Source: Clostridia bacterium
Lineage (GTDB): Bacteria; Bacillota; Clostridia; Oscillospirales; Acutalibacteraceae
Direction: 5' to 3'
NCBI GenBank assembly: GCA_017380615.1
Contig: JAFODQ010000001.1
Span: 1 to 64,000, forward strand
Length of the DNA: 64,000 bases
The position numbers and the translations under genes were made by a program. This document shows, one piece after another, positions 17,882 through 27,687 of the stretch. Below the pieces are notes generated by a model. It saw nothing but the letters and a program-made list of their open reading frames with translations. It was not told the DNA's origin and ran no database searches. Positions within the stretch are counted from its first letter, which is position 1. Each line of letters starts with the position of its first letter.

Positions 17882-18706
17882 TTAAAGGTCAAGGAAATCT
17901 CTTCTTACTGAATCCTCAAGGTGGAAGGCTTCAACAATTTCCCAAAGCTGTGAATCGGAAATTGTGTTGATTCTCTTGCCGCTTGCTGTTGCAAGCATAT
18001 AAAGCATAGCAGCCTTTTCAACTGTTTCAATAAGACCGAAGGCCTCGTCCATATCCTTACCACAGCCATAGATACCGTGAAGACCCCAGACAACAAGACG
18101 GAATTCCTCCATCTTCTTTGCTGTTGCGATACCGATTTCGTTTGTGCCGCAAACCATCCATGGAAGCACACCGATACCGTCAGGGAAAACAACCATACAC
18201 TCAGTGCACATTTCCCAGAGAGTATGAGTAAGCTTCTTTTCATCAAGCTCGTGAATGTGGTTCATAGCAAGAGTATATGTAGGATGTGAGTGCATTATTA
18301 CTCTGTTTTCAGGATTAACCTTAAGTCTTGCCATGTGGCTCATAAGGTGAGCAGGAAGCTCTGATGTGAACTTGCCACCATCCTTCCAGCCCCAAAGAAG
18401 CTCTGCTGTTGTGCCATCTTCAGCAATACGGATGATACCGAGGTTTGTTTCAGGGTCAACCTCAACATTTTTGAAATATTTGCCTGTGCCTGTAACAATG
18501 AAGATTTTACCGATAAGACCTGTTGCATCAAAGCCTGTGGGAATTGTACGGATAACATTGTTAAGGTCAAGATATTCTGCAACCTTTTCCTCTTCAAGCA
18601 TGAAGCTGATGTTGCCACCGTTTCTTTCATCCCAGGTCTGACGGTACATGTTTGCTGTTGCTCTTTTCATGTCCTCCACAAATGGAGCTGTTAAAATGTC
18701 TTTCAT
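17882..18706 (-). CDS. rhaD: Rhamnulose-1-phosphate aldolase
   Basis: 274-residue zinc-dependent class II aldolase that cleaves L-rhamnulose-1-phosphate into dihydroxyacetone phosphate and L-lactaldehyde. The phosphate-binding RNGGNIS is near residue 28. Zn ligands are seen in VIMHSHPTYTLAMNH near residue 138 and in GLHGIYGCG near residue 209. Length matches the family. Its ATG overlaps the rhaA stop by one base (TAATG), so the pair is translationally coupled. Rhamnulokinase (rhaB) and the mutarotase are not in the window. Confidence 0.95.
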   Translation of the reverse strand: MKDILTAPFVEDMKRATANMYRQTWDERNGGNISFMLEEEKVAEYLDLNNVIRTIPTGFDATGLIGKIFIVTGTGKYFKNVEVDPETNLGIIRIAEDGTTAELLWGWKDGGKFTSELPAHLMSHMARLKVNPENRVIMHSHPTYTLAMNHIHELDEKKLTHTLWEMCTECMVVFPDGIGVLPWMVCGTNEIGIATAKKMEEFRLVVWGLHGIYGCGKDMDEAFGLIETVEKAAMLYMLATASGKRINTISDSQLWEIVEAFHLEDSVRRDFLDL

Positions 18707-19944
18707 TATCTTTTCACCAATACCTTTTCTTCATAATTTTTTATTTTGTTATAATATGCAACCTCAACGCCTTCTCTTGTGAGGAATTCTGCCCATATAT
18801 CGCCGAATGGCATTGTCTTTGCTTCCTCCTGAAGATACATAAGCTGTGTGAAGTCGCTGTTTTCCTGAAGCTGCTTCATCTGCTGTGCAGGTAAGAGAAG
18901 TGCGTTGAGAAGTGCCTTCTGCACATTTCTCACACCTGTTACCCAGGCAGATATTCTGTTTATGGATGCATCGAAATAGTCTGTTGCGATAAACACTCTG
19001 TCGAGTGCATCGTGGAAAACTATCTCCTTTGCAATTTCCTTTGTTTCGTCATCAAGAAGCACCACGTGGTCTGAATCCCAACGAACACCTCTTGTGATAT
19101 GAAGAGCAATCTTCTCATTGAATGCAAGAAGTGAAGATATCTTGTCAGAAACAAGCTCAGTAGGGTGGTAGTGACCGTTGTCCATAAGAGGTGTGATACC
19201 TGCTTTTGTGGAATAAGAGAGTGTGAATTCTGCAGAGCCTACTGTGTAGCTTTCAAGACCGATGCCGAAAACCTTTGACTCAAGGGTTACATAAACCTTG
19301 CTCTTGTCATAAGGTGTGCTGAGAATTTCATCAAGAGATTTCTTGAATCTCATTCGAGGAGCAAGTCTGTCTGCAGGAATATCCTTATAACCATCGGGAA
19401 TCCAGATGTTCATTACACAGGGGATTCCTGTTTCATTTGCAAAGTGCTCTGAAATTTTGAGGCACTGAATACCATGCTTTACCCAGAATTTACGCACATC
19501 CTCACAAGGGGAGGAGAGTGTGAGACCATCCTTCACCATGGGGTGTGAAAAGAAGGTTGGGTTAAAGTCTATGCCGATGCCTCTTTCCTTTGCAAAATCA
19601 ATCCATTTCTGAAAATGCTTTGGCTCCAAAGCATCTCTGTCAGCAAATTCACCGTTTTCAAAAATGGCATAGCAAGCGTGAAGGTTAAGCTTCTTCTTGC
19701 CGGGGATGAGAGAAAATGCCATATCAATGTCTGCCATAAGCTCCTCAGGGGTGGATGCTTTGCCGGGATAGTTACCTGTGGTCTGAATGCCACCCGAAAG
19801 ACTTTCCTTGCTGTCAAAGCCCACAACATCGTCACCCTGCCAGCAATGGACGGATATTGTTACATCCTTTAATGTGTTGAGAGCCTTTTCGGTGTCAACG
19901 CCCATTGCCTCATACATTTTTTTTGCTTCTTCGTATCTTGTCAT
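18706..19944 (-). CDS. rhaA: L-rhamnose isomerase
   Basis: 412-residue cytoplasmic metalloenzyme converting L-rhamnose to L-rhamnulose. Family segments include VTISVHCWQGDDV near residue 30, KKLNLHACYA near residue 100, SHPMVKDGLTLSSP near residue 150 and GHYHPTELVSDK near residue 260. A TTGACT-17-TATACT promoter and AGGAGG precede the ATG. It heads the rhaA-rhaD operon. Together with the GH78 gene at 35580 it implies use of rhamnosides, with kinase and regulator elsewhere. Confidence 0.95.
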   Translation of the reverse strand: MTRYEEAKKMYEAMGVDTEKALNTLKDVTISVHCWQGDDVVGFDSKESLSGGIQTTGNYPGKASTPEELMADIDMAFSLIPGKKKLNLHACYAIFENGEFADRDALEPKHFQKWIDFAKERGIGIDFNPTFFSHPMVKDGLTLSSPCEDVRKFWVKHGIQCLKISEHFANETGIPCVMNIWIPDGYKDIPADRLAPRMRFKKSLDEILSTPYDKSKVYVTLESKVFGIGLESYTVGSAEFTLSYSTKAGITPLMDNGHYHPTELVSDKISSLLAFNEKIALHITRGVRWDSDHVVLLDDETKEIAKEIVFHDALDRVFIATDYFDASINRISAWVTGVRNVQKALLNALLLPAQQMKQLQENSDFTQLMYLQEEAKTMPFGDIWAEFLTREGVEVAYYNKIKNYEEKVLVKR

Positions 19945-19992
19945 TTCTAAACCTCCTGAAACCGAATTGGTTATTCAAGACCATACACATTA

Positions 19993-20021
19993 AGTATATT
20001 ATTTTGCAGCATAAAAGTCAA
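19993..20021 (-). promoter_or_regulatory. Promoter of rhaA-rhaD
   Basis: On the minus strand TTGACT (20021-20016), 17-base spacer, TATACT (19998-19993), about 50 bases upstream of the rhaA start. Confidence 0.7.
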
Positions 20022-20086
20022 TGACAAGTGGCAAATTATAGCGTTTTGCATAGGATAGAATTAAAGATATAAGAGGAGCTGTGATT

Positions 20087-21166
20087 ATGAAAAAAACAAT
20101 TCTTCCCGTTTCATTCTTTTTCGGTGCAAACAATAAAAACGGATATTGCTCACTTTATCCCGGAATATATAACCCCTATGAGGGCGGAAAGCATATCATA
20201 CTCAAGGGTGGACCCGGCACAGGCAAATCAACGCTTATGAAAAAAATCGCCCAGAAGCTTGTGAAGGAAGGCTATTTTATTGAGCACGGCTTCTGCAGTG
20301 CCGACCCAACCTCTCTTGATGTGGTGTGGGCACCCGAAATCAATTTCTCCATCCTTGATGGTACATCACCACACACATTTGATCCCACCTTGCCCGGCGT
20401 TAGTGAGCACATTGTGGATTTGAGTGTTGCCTGGGATAAAAAATATCTATCCGGTCATGCCAGGGAAATAGGTGAGCTCACAAGGAAGAACAAGGAGCTT
20501 CACGCAAAGGCTTCCGATTTTCTTATGGTGGCTTCACAAATTGACAGTCAGGGCGTGGTGCTTTGCAACAGCTTTGTGGACCGTGAGAAGCTTGAGCGAT
20601 ACGCAAAACGCCTTGCACACAGGCTTGTGCCTGAAAGAAAGGGTAATGCAAGAGGAAGGGTGCATAAGAGGTTTTTAAGTGGTGTCACTCCCGAGGGGAT
20701 TGTTACTCAATATGACACAATGGTGGCACTCAGCGAGAAGATTGTTACCATTAAGGATGAGTATTCAGCAGCTTCACCCTACATCGTGTCTGTGGTGGGC
20801 GAATATGCTGTTGATATGGGTTATGATGTTTATAAGTGTTACTGCCCGTTATTCCCCAATTTTAAGGCAGAGCACATAATAATCCCTGAACTGAAGGTTG
20901 CTCTTTTCACCGAAAACGCCTATCATCCTTCAATAGATGAATGTGGCTCCCGTGTTCATGCTTCAAGATTTTTTGATAAGGATGCCTTCAGCAAGAACAA
21001 AGAAAAGCTCCATTTTCAGAAGAAGGCAAAAAAGGAGCTTATTGATGAGGCTGTGCGAAAAATATCACTTGCTCTTGATATTCACAACAGGCTTGAAGAA
21101 TATTATATTAAGGCAACAAATTTCGGAGTGATTGATGAGATGAGTGAGAGGATAATGAAAATTTAA
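20087..21166 (+). CDS. P-loop ATPase of unknown function (two-domain, PRK06851-like)
   Basis: ~359 residues. Walker A is LKGGPGTGKSTLMKKI at residues ~45-60. Other traits are HGFCSADPTSLDVVW near residue 80 and a second part in which FFGANNKNGYCSLYP at the N-terminus echoes the family pattern. I recall this as a conserved, uncharacterised ATPase of Firmicutes; no role is known to me. Start ATG 20087 lies eight bases after GGAG; a GTG six bases earlier is too close. It is divergent from rhaA, but nothing suggests a link to rhamnose. Convergent with tatD. Confidence 0.78.
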   Translation: MKKTILPVSFFFGANNKNGYCSLYPGIYNPYEGGKHIILKGGPGTGKSTLMKKIAQKLVKEGYFIEHGFCSADPTSLDVVWAPEINFSILDGTSPHTFDPTLPGVSEHIVDLSVAWDKKYLSGHAREIGELTRKNKELHAKASDFLMVASQIDSQGVVLCNSFVDREKLERYAKRLAHRLVPERKGNARGRVHKRFLSGVTPEGIVTQYDTMVALSEKIVTIKDEYSAASPYIVSVVGEYAVDMGYDVYKCYCPLFPNFKAEHIIIPELKVALFTENAYHPSIDECGSRVHASRFFDKDAFSKNKEKLHFQKKAKKELIDEAVRKISLALDIHNRLEEYYIKATNFGVIDEMSERIMKI

Positions 21167-21201
21167 AATTAAAAGCAAGTGACGGTTAATCGTCACTTGC
21201 T
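21165..21201 (-). terminator. Terminator of metG-tatD
   Basis: AGCAAGTGACG / CGTCACTTGCT with a T-rich tract on the minus strand. The tatD stop codon lies inside the 5' arm. Confidence 0.75.
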
Positions 21202-21960
21202 GAAGAATAAAGCTTTTACATTTTCTGTTGCTGCATCAATAACCGTCTGTGGATCAATGCCCTTGATTTCACCGATTTTCTCTGCAATGTGGGGTATGAG
21301 GGAGGAATCATTTCTCTTTCCTCTCATGGGTACAGGCGCCATATATGGGCAATCTGTTTCAAGAAGAAGTCTGTCAGGTGGGAGATATTCTGCTACCTCA
21401 ACAGGCTTTCTTGCATTTTTGAAGGTGACAGCACCACCAAGACCGATATACATACCAAGTCTGAGGATTTCCTTTGCCATTTCCACACTTCCTGAAAAGC
21501 AGTGAAGCACCCCTTGTGGCTTATATTCCTTTAAAATCTGCAGAGTGTCCTCGTGTGCATCCCTTGAGTGGATAATAACGGGAAGCTTAAGCTCCCTTGC
21601 AAGAAGCAGCTGCTCAATAAAAATTTTCTTTTGAAGCTCCTTATTATCCTGCCGCCAGTAATAATCAAGACCGATTTCGCCTATTGCGATACATTTTTCA
21701 TTTTGAGAAAGGTCTCTTAAAATATCAATGTAGTTTTCGGGAAGATTATCAACCTCTTCGGGGTGTACACCACAGGAAAAATACAGATAGTCAAAGCTTT
21801 CTGACAGTTCTGCTGCCTCCCGTGAGCTCTTTAAATCGGCACCACAATTTATAACACCGCAAATGCCCGACTCCTGAAGGGAGCCGAGCAATTCTTTACG
21901 GTCATCGTTAAATGCCTTGTCTGTATAGTGGGCGTGTGAATCAAAAATGTTTTTATACAT
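21193..21960 (-). CDS. tatD: TatD-family metal-dependent hydrolase (3'-5' DNase)
   Basis: 255-residue TIM-barrel hydrolase. The metal-binding His pair is in FDSHAHYTD near residue 7. Other conserved blocks are CGVHPEEV near residue 63, AIGEIGLDYYW near residue 91, IIHSRDAHEDT near residue 128, VLHCFSGS near residue 151 and LLLETDCPYMAPVP near residue 199. The family acts as DNA or D-aminoacyl hydrolases in repair and quality control. It starts five bases after the metG stop, a widespread metG-tatD pairing. Confidence 0.94.
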   Translation of the reverse strand: MYKNIFDSHAHYTDKAFNDDRKELLGSLQESGICGVINCGADLKSSREAAELSESFDYLYFSCGVHPEEVDNLPENYIDILRDLSQNEKCIAIGEIGLDYYWRQDNKELQKKIFIEQLLLARELKLPVIIHSRDAHEDTLQILKEYKPQGVLHCFSGSVEMAKEILRLGMYIGLGGAVTFKNARKPVEVAEYLPPDRLLLETDCPYMAPVPMRGKRNDSSLIPHIAEKIGEIKGIDPQTVIDAATENVKALFFSK

Positions 21961-21965
21961 AACAA

Positions 21966-23900
21966 TCAGCTTAACATTGTGCCTGCAGGAAGACCTTCAA
22001 CAAATGCAACCTTAATGTCGTCCTCTGTGATTTCACCTGCAAGAATCATTCCGTGACTTTCAACACCACAAAGGGCACGGGGAGCAAGGTTTGCAACAAC
22101 GATAACGCTCTTGCCGATAAGATCCTCCGGCTTGTACCATTTTGCAATACCGGATGCAACAGTGCGAGGCTCCTTGGTGCCATCATCAAGAGTGAGCTGA
22201 AGGAGCTTCTTTGCCTTCTTGATTGGCTGACAATCTACAACCTTGCACACACGAAGCTCAACCTTTGCAAAATCATCATACTGGATTTCTGCAAGACCAA
22301 CAATTTCCTTTTCATCCTCTTCTGCTTCAGGGGCAGGGAGAGATGCTTCGATTTCAGCCAATGTCTTTTCAACATCAAGTCTGGAGAAGAGTGGTGTTGC
22401 AGTGCCAACCTTTGCACCAGCCTTTGTTGCACCGAATTCGGAAAGTGATTCAAGTGTGTTTACATCTGTGCCGATCTGCTCAAGAATCTTGTCACTTGTT
22501 TCGGGCATAAAAGGCTTGAGAAGTACGGCAATGAAACGGATGCCTTCAAGAAGATTGTAAAGAACAGTTCCCAATCTGCCCTTCTTCTCTTCGTCCTTTG
22601 CAAGTGCCCATGGCATTGTTTCGTCAATATATTTATTGCAACGCTTTGCAAGGTCAAAAATCTCTGAAAGAGCATCTGAAACCTTGTAGGTATCAAGAAG
22701 CCTTGTAACCTTTGCGAGAGTGCCCAGAGCCATCTCCTTGAGCTCTGCATCAATATCCTCTGTGAATTCAGGTGATTGAATAACACCATCGAAATATTTA
22801 TTGTTCATGGCAACTGTACGATTAACAAGGTTGCCGAGAGTATTTGCAAGATCTGAATTGAAGCGCTCAATAATTGTTTCGTAAGTGATTGTGCCGTCCT
22901 GTGCGTGAGGCATCTCTGAAAGAAGATAGTATCTTACAGCGTCAACGCCGAAACGGTCGCAAAGGTCATCTGCATAGATAACATTGCCACGGGATTTGCT
23001 CATCTTGTCATTACCTGAAAGAAGCCATGGGTGACCAAACACCTGTTTTGGAAGAGGGATGTCAAGAGCCATGAGCATAATAGGCCAGTAAATAGTGTGG
23101 AAACGAAGAATATCCTTACCGATAATGTGCACATCTGCAGGCCAGTACTTGTTGAACATTTCGGAATTGTTTTCTGTGTCATAGCCAAGACCTGTGATGT
23201 AGTTTGACAATGCGTCAATCCACACATAAATAACATGGTTATCATCAAATGGTACAGGTACGCCCCACTTGAAGGTTGAACGGGAAACGCACAAATCCTG
23301 AAGACCCGGCTTGATGAAGTTGTTTATCATTTCTTTCTTACGGCTTTCAGGATAGATGAAATCAGGATTTGATTCAATGTATTCCTCAAGCTGCTTCTGA
23401 TATTTGCTTAATTTGAAGAAGTATGTTTCTTCCTTCTCCTTCTTTACCTCTCTGCCACAGTCAGGGCATTTACCGTCAACAAGCTGACTGTCTGTGAAGA
23501 AGCTTTCGCAGGGCACACAGTACCAACCCTCATACTCGCTCTTGTAGATATCGCCTTTGTCATAGAGCTTTTTGAAGATTTTCTGCACAGCTGCTTCGTG
23601 GTCAGCGTCTGTGGTTCTGATGAATTTATCATAGGTTGTGTTGAGGCAATCGCAAATAGCCTTGATTTCACCTGCAACACCGTCAACATATTCCTTTGGT
23701 GAAACACCTGCATTGGCTGCATATTCCTCAATTTTCTGACCGTGCTCATCTGTGCCTGTCTGGAAGAATACATCGTAGCCCTGCATTCGTTTGAAGCGGG
23801 CGAGAGCGTCGGAAAGCACGATTTCATAGGAGTTGCCTATATGAGGCTTTCTTGATGTGTATGCAATTGCAGTTGTAATGTAATAAGGCTTGTTGTTCAT
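21966..23900 (-). CDS. metG: Methionyl-tRNA synthetase
   Basis: 644-residue class I synthetase charging tRNA-Met. The HIGH-type motif is KPHIGNSY near residue 20. A CVPCESFF/GKCPDCGRE cysteine knuckle near residues 127-150 binds zinc. KMSKSRGNV is near residue 300. A C-terminal EMAP/tRNA-binding domain (residues ~540-644, starting near YDDFAKVELRV) aids dimerisation and tRNA binding. It has a strong AAAGGAG site and is followed by tatD. A short inverted repeat lies immediately upstream of its ribosome site. Confidence 0.97.
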   Translation of the reverse strand: MNNKPYYITTAIAYTSRKPHIGNSYEIVLSDALARFKRMQGYDVFFQTGTDEHGQKIEEYAANAGVSPKEYVDGVAGEIKAICDCLNTTYDKFIRTTDADHEAAVQKIFKKLYDKGDIYKSEYEGWYCVPCESFFTDSQLVDGKCPDCGREVKKEKEETYFFKLSKYQKQLEEYIESNPDFIYPESRKKEMINNFIKPGLQDLCVSRSTFKWGVPVPFDDNHVIYVWIDALSNYITGLGYDTENNSEMFNKYWPADVHIIGKDILRFHTIYWPIMLMALDIPLPKQVFGHPWLLSGNDKMSKSRGNVIYADDLCDRFGVDAVRYYLLSEMPHAQDGTITYETIIERFNSDLANTLGNLVNRTVAMNNKYFDGVIQSPEFTEDIDAELKEMALGTLAKVTRLLDTYKVSDALSEIFDLAKRCNKYIDETMPWALAKDEEKKGRLGTVLYNLLEGIRFIAVLLKPFMPETSDKILEQIGTDVNTLESLSEFGATKAGAKVGTATPLFSRLDVEKTLAEIEASLPAPEAEEDEKEIVGLAEIQYDDFAKVELRVCKVVDCQPIKKAKKLLQLTLDDGTKEPRTVASGIAKWYKPEDLIGKSVIVVANLAPRALCGVESHGMILAGEITEDDIKVAFVEGLPAGTMLS

Positions 23901-23916
23901 TATAATATCTCCTTTA

Positions 23917-23942
23917 CATCACCTCGAATGAGAGGTGATGTT
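23917..23942 (-). other. Inverted repeat in the metG leader
   Basis: CATCACCTC / GAGGTGATG, directly upstream of AAAGGAG of metG. In the metG orientation no T-run follows, so it is not a standard terminator; it may affect translation or mRNA stability. Confidence 0.45.
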
Positions 23943-23958
23943 TTATTGTTTGTGTTAA

Positions 23959-26319
23959 TTATTCAGCCTTAAGCTGAAGCTTTGTTTTGCCGATGCCCTT
24001 TGCATCGATTGTTACTGTGATATCGCCCTTCTCACCGTTGGTGCGAATCCAGAATGCTCTGTCACCACCCACAAGTGGGAATTCTGAAGGTCCGATAATC
24101 TCAGCGGCACCCTTAACTGTGACCTTAACAGCACTGTCAGCAAAAGGTACACGGTTGTTGTTCTGGTCAAGGGCAACAAGCTGAATTCTTGTTGCATCGT
24201 AGGTGTTGCCCTCCTTGAGAGTGAGGGAGTCAGCCTTCACATCAAGGTGGAGGTCTGTGACAGCTGTTCTTACAACCGTTGCAACGCACTCTCCATCCTT
24301 GTAGCCCTCGAAAGCGTAGGTAATCTGTTCGTTACCCCAGCCACCGATATATTTTGTTACGATGTCAAACATTCTGCCGAATGGGATTTTGCCGATAACC
24401 ATTGCAGCGCCTGCCTTAAGGAACTTTGTGGGTGGCATTTTCCACTGCTTTGTCTGAGCAGCAACAAGTGTGTCTGTGAGAAGCTCTGCGGCAAGACCCT
24501 CAATTCCGTCATCTGTGGTGAGTGAGTCGCCGATAAAGTCAGCAGCAATCATCGGAGGATGTGGAAGGTTTTTGAATGGTGAGGAGTCAGGGTAAATTGT
24601 GCTTGTGTATTTACCATTTTTGTAAATCTTAACATAATCACAGTTTGTGAACACCCAGACATCGCCGATTGTTCCACCCGGATGCTCACCGATATCCATT
24701 GCAGAGGAAACCTCGAGGAATGGTGCGTCCTCTCGCTGTGAACGGTAAATTGCAGCACCTAATTTAGGCACACGGAACATATCCGTTACACCGTGGTAGC
24801 AGATTCTGTCACCACTGCCGAAGTCCTTGTGGGTGTTGTAGTCAGACATGCACCAGCCGATTGCGCCACTTGTTCGTGAATTGCCATAAGCAGAATTGAG
24901 AACTCTTGTGTGACGAAGAGCATGTTCAGCCCTCACGCCTTCTTTATCAAAGCTCTTTGTGGGGAACATGTGACCGTTGTGCTCTGTAACAAGATATGGA
25001 GCCTTAAGAGACTTTGTTACAAGGGCAGGGGGGAGAAGCTTAACAGGACCACCTGAGTGGGTGAAGTCATTCATTGTGTAAACATCCTCAAGAAGGTGGC
25101 TGAATGGCATATTTCTTACGCCGCCTGTCTGTCGGGTATCATCAAGCTCTCTTGCAACACGGTTTGTCTCTGTGTAGAATTCATCGCAATCAAGACCTTC
25201 GTTAACACGAACACCCCAAAGGATAACGGATGGGTGGTTTCTGTCACGAAGAACCATTCTGCGAACATTATCAAGGCAGATATCTCTCCATTCGCCCTCG
25301 CCAAGGTGCTGCCAGGAAGGCATTTCAGTGAAAACGAGAAGACCGATTTCATCACAGCGGTCAAGGAAATGGATGCTGTTCGGATAGTGTGATGTTCTCA
25401 CCAGATTAACACCAAGCTCATATTTGAGAAGGTCTGCATCTGCCTTCTGAACATTTTCAGGCATAGCATATCCAACATAAGGGAAGCTCTGGTGACGGTT
25501 AAGACCACGGATTTTGATCTTCTTACCGTTCAGATAGAAGCCATCCTTATAGAATCTGCACTCTCTGAAGCCGAAGCGCACGGAGATTTCATCTTTATCA
25601 TCCAATTTGATTTTAAGAGTGTAAAGGTTGGGGTTATCAATGTCCCAGAGCTTGACATCCTTTACAGCCCACTTTGCGTTGATTACTCTGCCGCTGAAAT
25701 CTGTTGATTTCTCGGAAAGCTTTTCGTCTGCGCTGTAAAGAGCAAAGCTGAGCTTGCCTTTTGTGCTCTCTGAAAGAGTAACATCAATGCTCATAAGCTT
25801 CTTTTCATGAAGCACATTAAGCGTTCTCACGAAAGCATTGTCAATATAAATTTCAGGAACCTCTTCAATCCATACCTCACGGTAGATGCCACCGTAAACA
25901 AGGTAGTCAACAACATTGCCGAAGGGTGGAATTTCCTTTCTCTCGCTTGAATCAAGCTCCACAACGAGAAGGTTGCCCTTTGATTTTACAACCTCTGTGA
26001 TATCAAAGCTGAAGCGATTGTATGCACCCTTGTATTCTCCAATGAATTTATCATTGAGATAAACCCTTGAATAAACAGCAGCACCCTCAAAATGAAGGAG
26101 GTAACGCATGCCTGCAGATTTCTTTATATCAAAATTTTTACGGTAGCAGCTGATGAACTGATATGACCCCTCGTCAAAATAATTGAGAGGTAATTCCTTA
26201 TTTGCATGAGGAATGTCAACAGTCTCAAATGCTGAATCGTCAAATGATTTCTTTATCATATCTTCGGAAAATTCAGGAGAATATTTCCATCCGAAATTGA
26301 GAGCATAGGTATTACGCAT
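23959..26319 (-). CDS. Glycoside hydrolase family 2 protein (beta-galactosidase/beta-glucuronidase-like)
   Basis: 786 residues without a signal peptide, so probably intracellular. Order: jelly-roll sugar-binding domain (~1-170), Ig-like domain (~170-270), TIM barrel (~270-570), C-terminal beta domains (~680-786). The barrel opens with IRGLNRHQSFP and continues NLVRTSHYP. The acid/base Glu is in LWGVRVNEG near residue 372 (the usual WSLGNE is altered but Asn-Glu is kept); the likely nucleophile Glu is in YLVTEHNGH near residue 445. GH2 enzymes release beta-linked galactose, glucuronate or mannose; specificity cannot be settled here. It has its own promoter inside the 3' end of the upstream CCA gene. 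Confidence 0.87.
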   Translation of the reverse strand: MRNTYALNFGWKYSPEFSEDMIKKSFDDSAFETVDIPHANKELPLNYFDEGSYQFISCYRKNFDIKKSAGMRYLLHFEGAAVYSRVYLNDKFIGEYKGAYNRFSFDITEVVKSKGNLLVVELDSSERKEIPPFGNVVDYLVYGGIYREVWIEEVPEIYIDNAFVRTLNVLHEKKLMSIDVTLSESTKGKLSFALYSADEKLSEKSTDFSGRVINAKWAVKDVKLWDIDNPNLYTLKIKLDDKDEISVRFGFRECRFYKDGFYLNGKKIKIRGLNRHQSFPYVGYAMPENVQKADADLLKYELGVNLVRTSHYPNSIHFLDRCDEIGLLVFTEMPSWQHLGEGEWRDICLDNVRRMVLRDRNHPSVILWGVRVNEGLDCDEFYTETNRVARELDDTRQTGGVRNMPFSHLLEDVYTMNDFTHSGGPVKLLPPALVTKSLKAPYLVTEHNGHMFPTKSFDKEGVRAEHALRHTRVLNSAYGNSRTSGAIGWCMSDYNTHKDFGSGDRICYHGVTDMFRVPKLGAAIYRSQREDAPFLEVSSAMDIGEHPGGTIGDVWVFTNCDYVKIYKNGKYTSTIYPDSSPFKNLPHPPMIAADFIGDSLTTDDGIEGLAAELLTDTLVAAQTKQWKMPPTKFLKAGAAMVIGKIPFGRMFDIVTKYIGGWGNEQITYAFEGYKDGECVATVVRTAVTDLHLDVKADSLTLKEGNTYDATRIQLVALDQNNNRVPFADSAVKVTVKGAAEIIGPSEFPLVGGDRAFWIRTNGEKGDITVTIDAKGIGKTKLQLKAE

Positions 26320-26359
26320 TGTACCACCCTTTTCAAACGATATTTGTATATTACCCTTT

Positions 26360-26388
26360 ATTTTATACTATTATAATAAGTATGTCAA
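26360..26388 (-). promoter_or_regulatory. Promoter of the GH2 gene at 26319
   Basis: Minus strand TTGACA (26388-26383), 17 bases, TAAAAT (26365-26360); partly inside the end of the CCA-adding enzyme gene. Confidence 0.7.
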
Positions 26389-27687
26389 TAAATCGGATTT
26401 TTTGTTTTCAACTTTTTCTTCGATAACACCATCAAGTGCTTTTTCGAGGGCAAGACCTATTTCCTCACCCTTAAAGCCTGATTTGATGAGATCGTCGCCT
26501 GTTATGGCAAGCTGTTTTATATTGCAGCACTCATTGTTTTCCAAAATATCCTGCAACCATTCGAGTGTCTGTGCAGTTTCCTTGGAAATATCACGGTAGC
26601 TTTCACTTAATGCACCCCTGTCACTCTTCTTTATAGTGAGGAGTGTGCGGATATCCTCGGGGGTTTTGTTTTTCAGGTGTTTTTTGAGAAGGAGCTTACT
26701 TTCCGGAGGCTCGAAATCGTGACAGCCCACAAGGAAGCTGACCTTGTTTATTGTTTTTTTATCAAAACGAAGGCGCGTGAGAATTTCCTTTGCCATTTCA
26801 CCACCCACAGCAGCGTGGTTTTTAAAGGTGCTGTCTCCTTTTTCGTTTAATTTGTGAGTGGGTACCTTGCCGAGGTCGTGCAGAAGCATTGTAAGACGAA
26901 GCGTTTTCTCCGCAGGGATTGTGTCAACTGTGTGGCAGATGTGCTCCCACACATTGTAGGCGTGCTTCCTTCCGTGCTGTGTGAAATTTATTGCAGGTGA
27001 AATTTCAGGGATGAAAACAGAAAGCACGTCGGGATATTCCATAAGCACATTGAAAGCATTTTTGCCACAAACCAGCTTCACAAGCTCTGCTGCAAGACGC
27101 TCTGCAGAGATGTTTCTGAGAAGCTCCTTTTGCTTGTGGATGGCAAGAGAGGTCTCTTTATCAATCTCAAAGCCAAGAACTGCAGAGAAACGCAGGGCTC
27201 TCATAATACGAAGACCATCTTCATTGAATCTCTTTTCAGCGTCCCCCACTGTTTTTATTATACTATTATATATATGCTCTTGTCCGCCATATAAATCCAC
27301 AAGACCCTCCTGCGGATTGTAGGCAAGAGCATTTACTGTGAAATCTCTTCTTGCAAGGTCATCAGCAAGTCTGTCTGTAAATTCAACATTTATAGGGTGA
27401 CGGTTATCGTCATACTCACCATCAATGCGATATGTGGTAATCTCAAAGGGTGTGTGGTTGATTATCACGGTGAGAGTGCCGTGTTTTAGCCCTGTTTCAA
27501 TTGTTTTGTAGTTTTTGAATATTTCCTTTGTCTGATGGGGCAGGGCAGAGGTGGTGATATCCCAATCACCGGGGGTGAGACCCATAATGCTGTCTCTTAC
27601 AGCACCACCAACACAGTACGCCTTGTGACCCTCATTTTGCAGGAGAGAAAGAATTTCTGTTACCTCTTGGGGCAATTTGATGTTCAT
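26371..27687 (-). CDS. cca: CCA tRNA nucleotidyltransferase with HD domain
   Basis: ~438-residue enzyme that builds or repairs the 3' CCA end of tRNAs. The N-terminal nucleotidyltransferase motif is YCVGGAVRDSIMG and the metal motif GDWDITTSA, residues ~20-45. Template-binding region: ARRDFTVNALAYN near residue 110 and RIMRALRFSA near residue 160. An HD domain follows (LTMLLHDLGKV near residue 262, with HAAVGGEMA). The start is ATG 27687, nine bases after GGAG; a TTG at 27693 is less well spaced. It is transcribed away from the 3D/G5 gene. Confidence 0.93.
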   Translation of the reverse strand: MNIKLPQEVTEILSLLQNEGHKAYCVGGAVRDSIMGLTPGDWDITTSALPHQTKEIFKNYKTIETGLKHGTLTVIINHTPFEITTYRIDGEYDDNRHPINVEFTDRLADDLARRDFTVNALAYNPQEGLVDLYGGQEHIYNSIIKTVGDAEKRFNEDGLRIMRALRFSAVLGFEIDKETSLAIHKQKELLRNISAERLAAELVKLVCGKNAFNVLMEYPDVLSVFIPEISPAINFTQHGRKHAYNVWEHICHTVDTIPAEKTLRLTMLLHDLGKVPTHKLNEKGDSTFKNHAAVGGEMAKEILTRLRFDKKTINKVSFLVGCHDFEPPESKLLLKKHLKNKTPEDIRTLLTIKKSDRGALSESYRDISKETAQTLEWLQDILENNECCNIKQLAITGDDLIKSGFKGEEIGLALEKALDGVIEEKVENKKSDLLTYLL

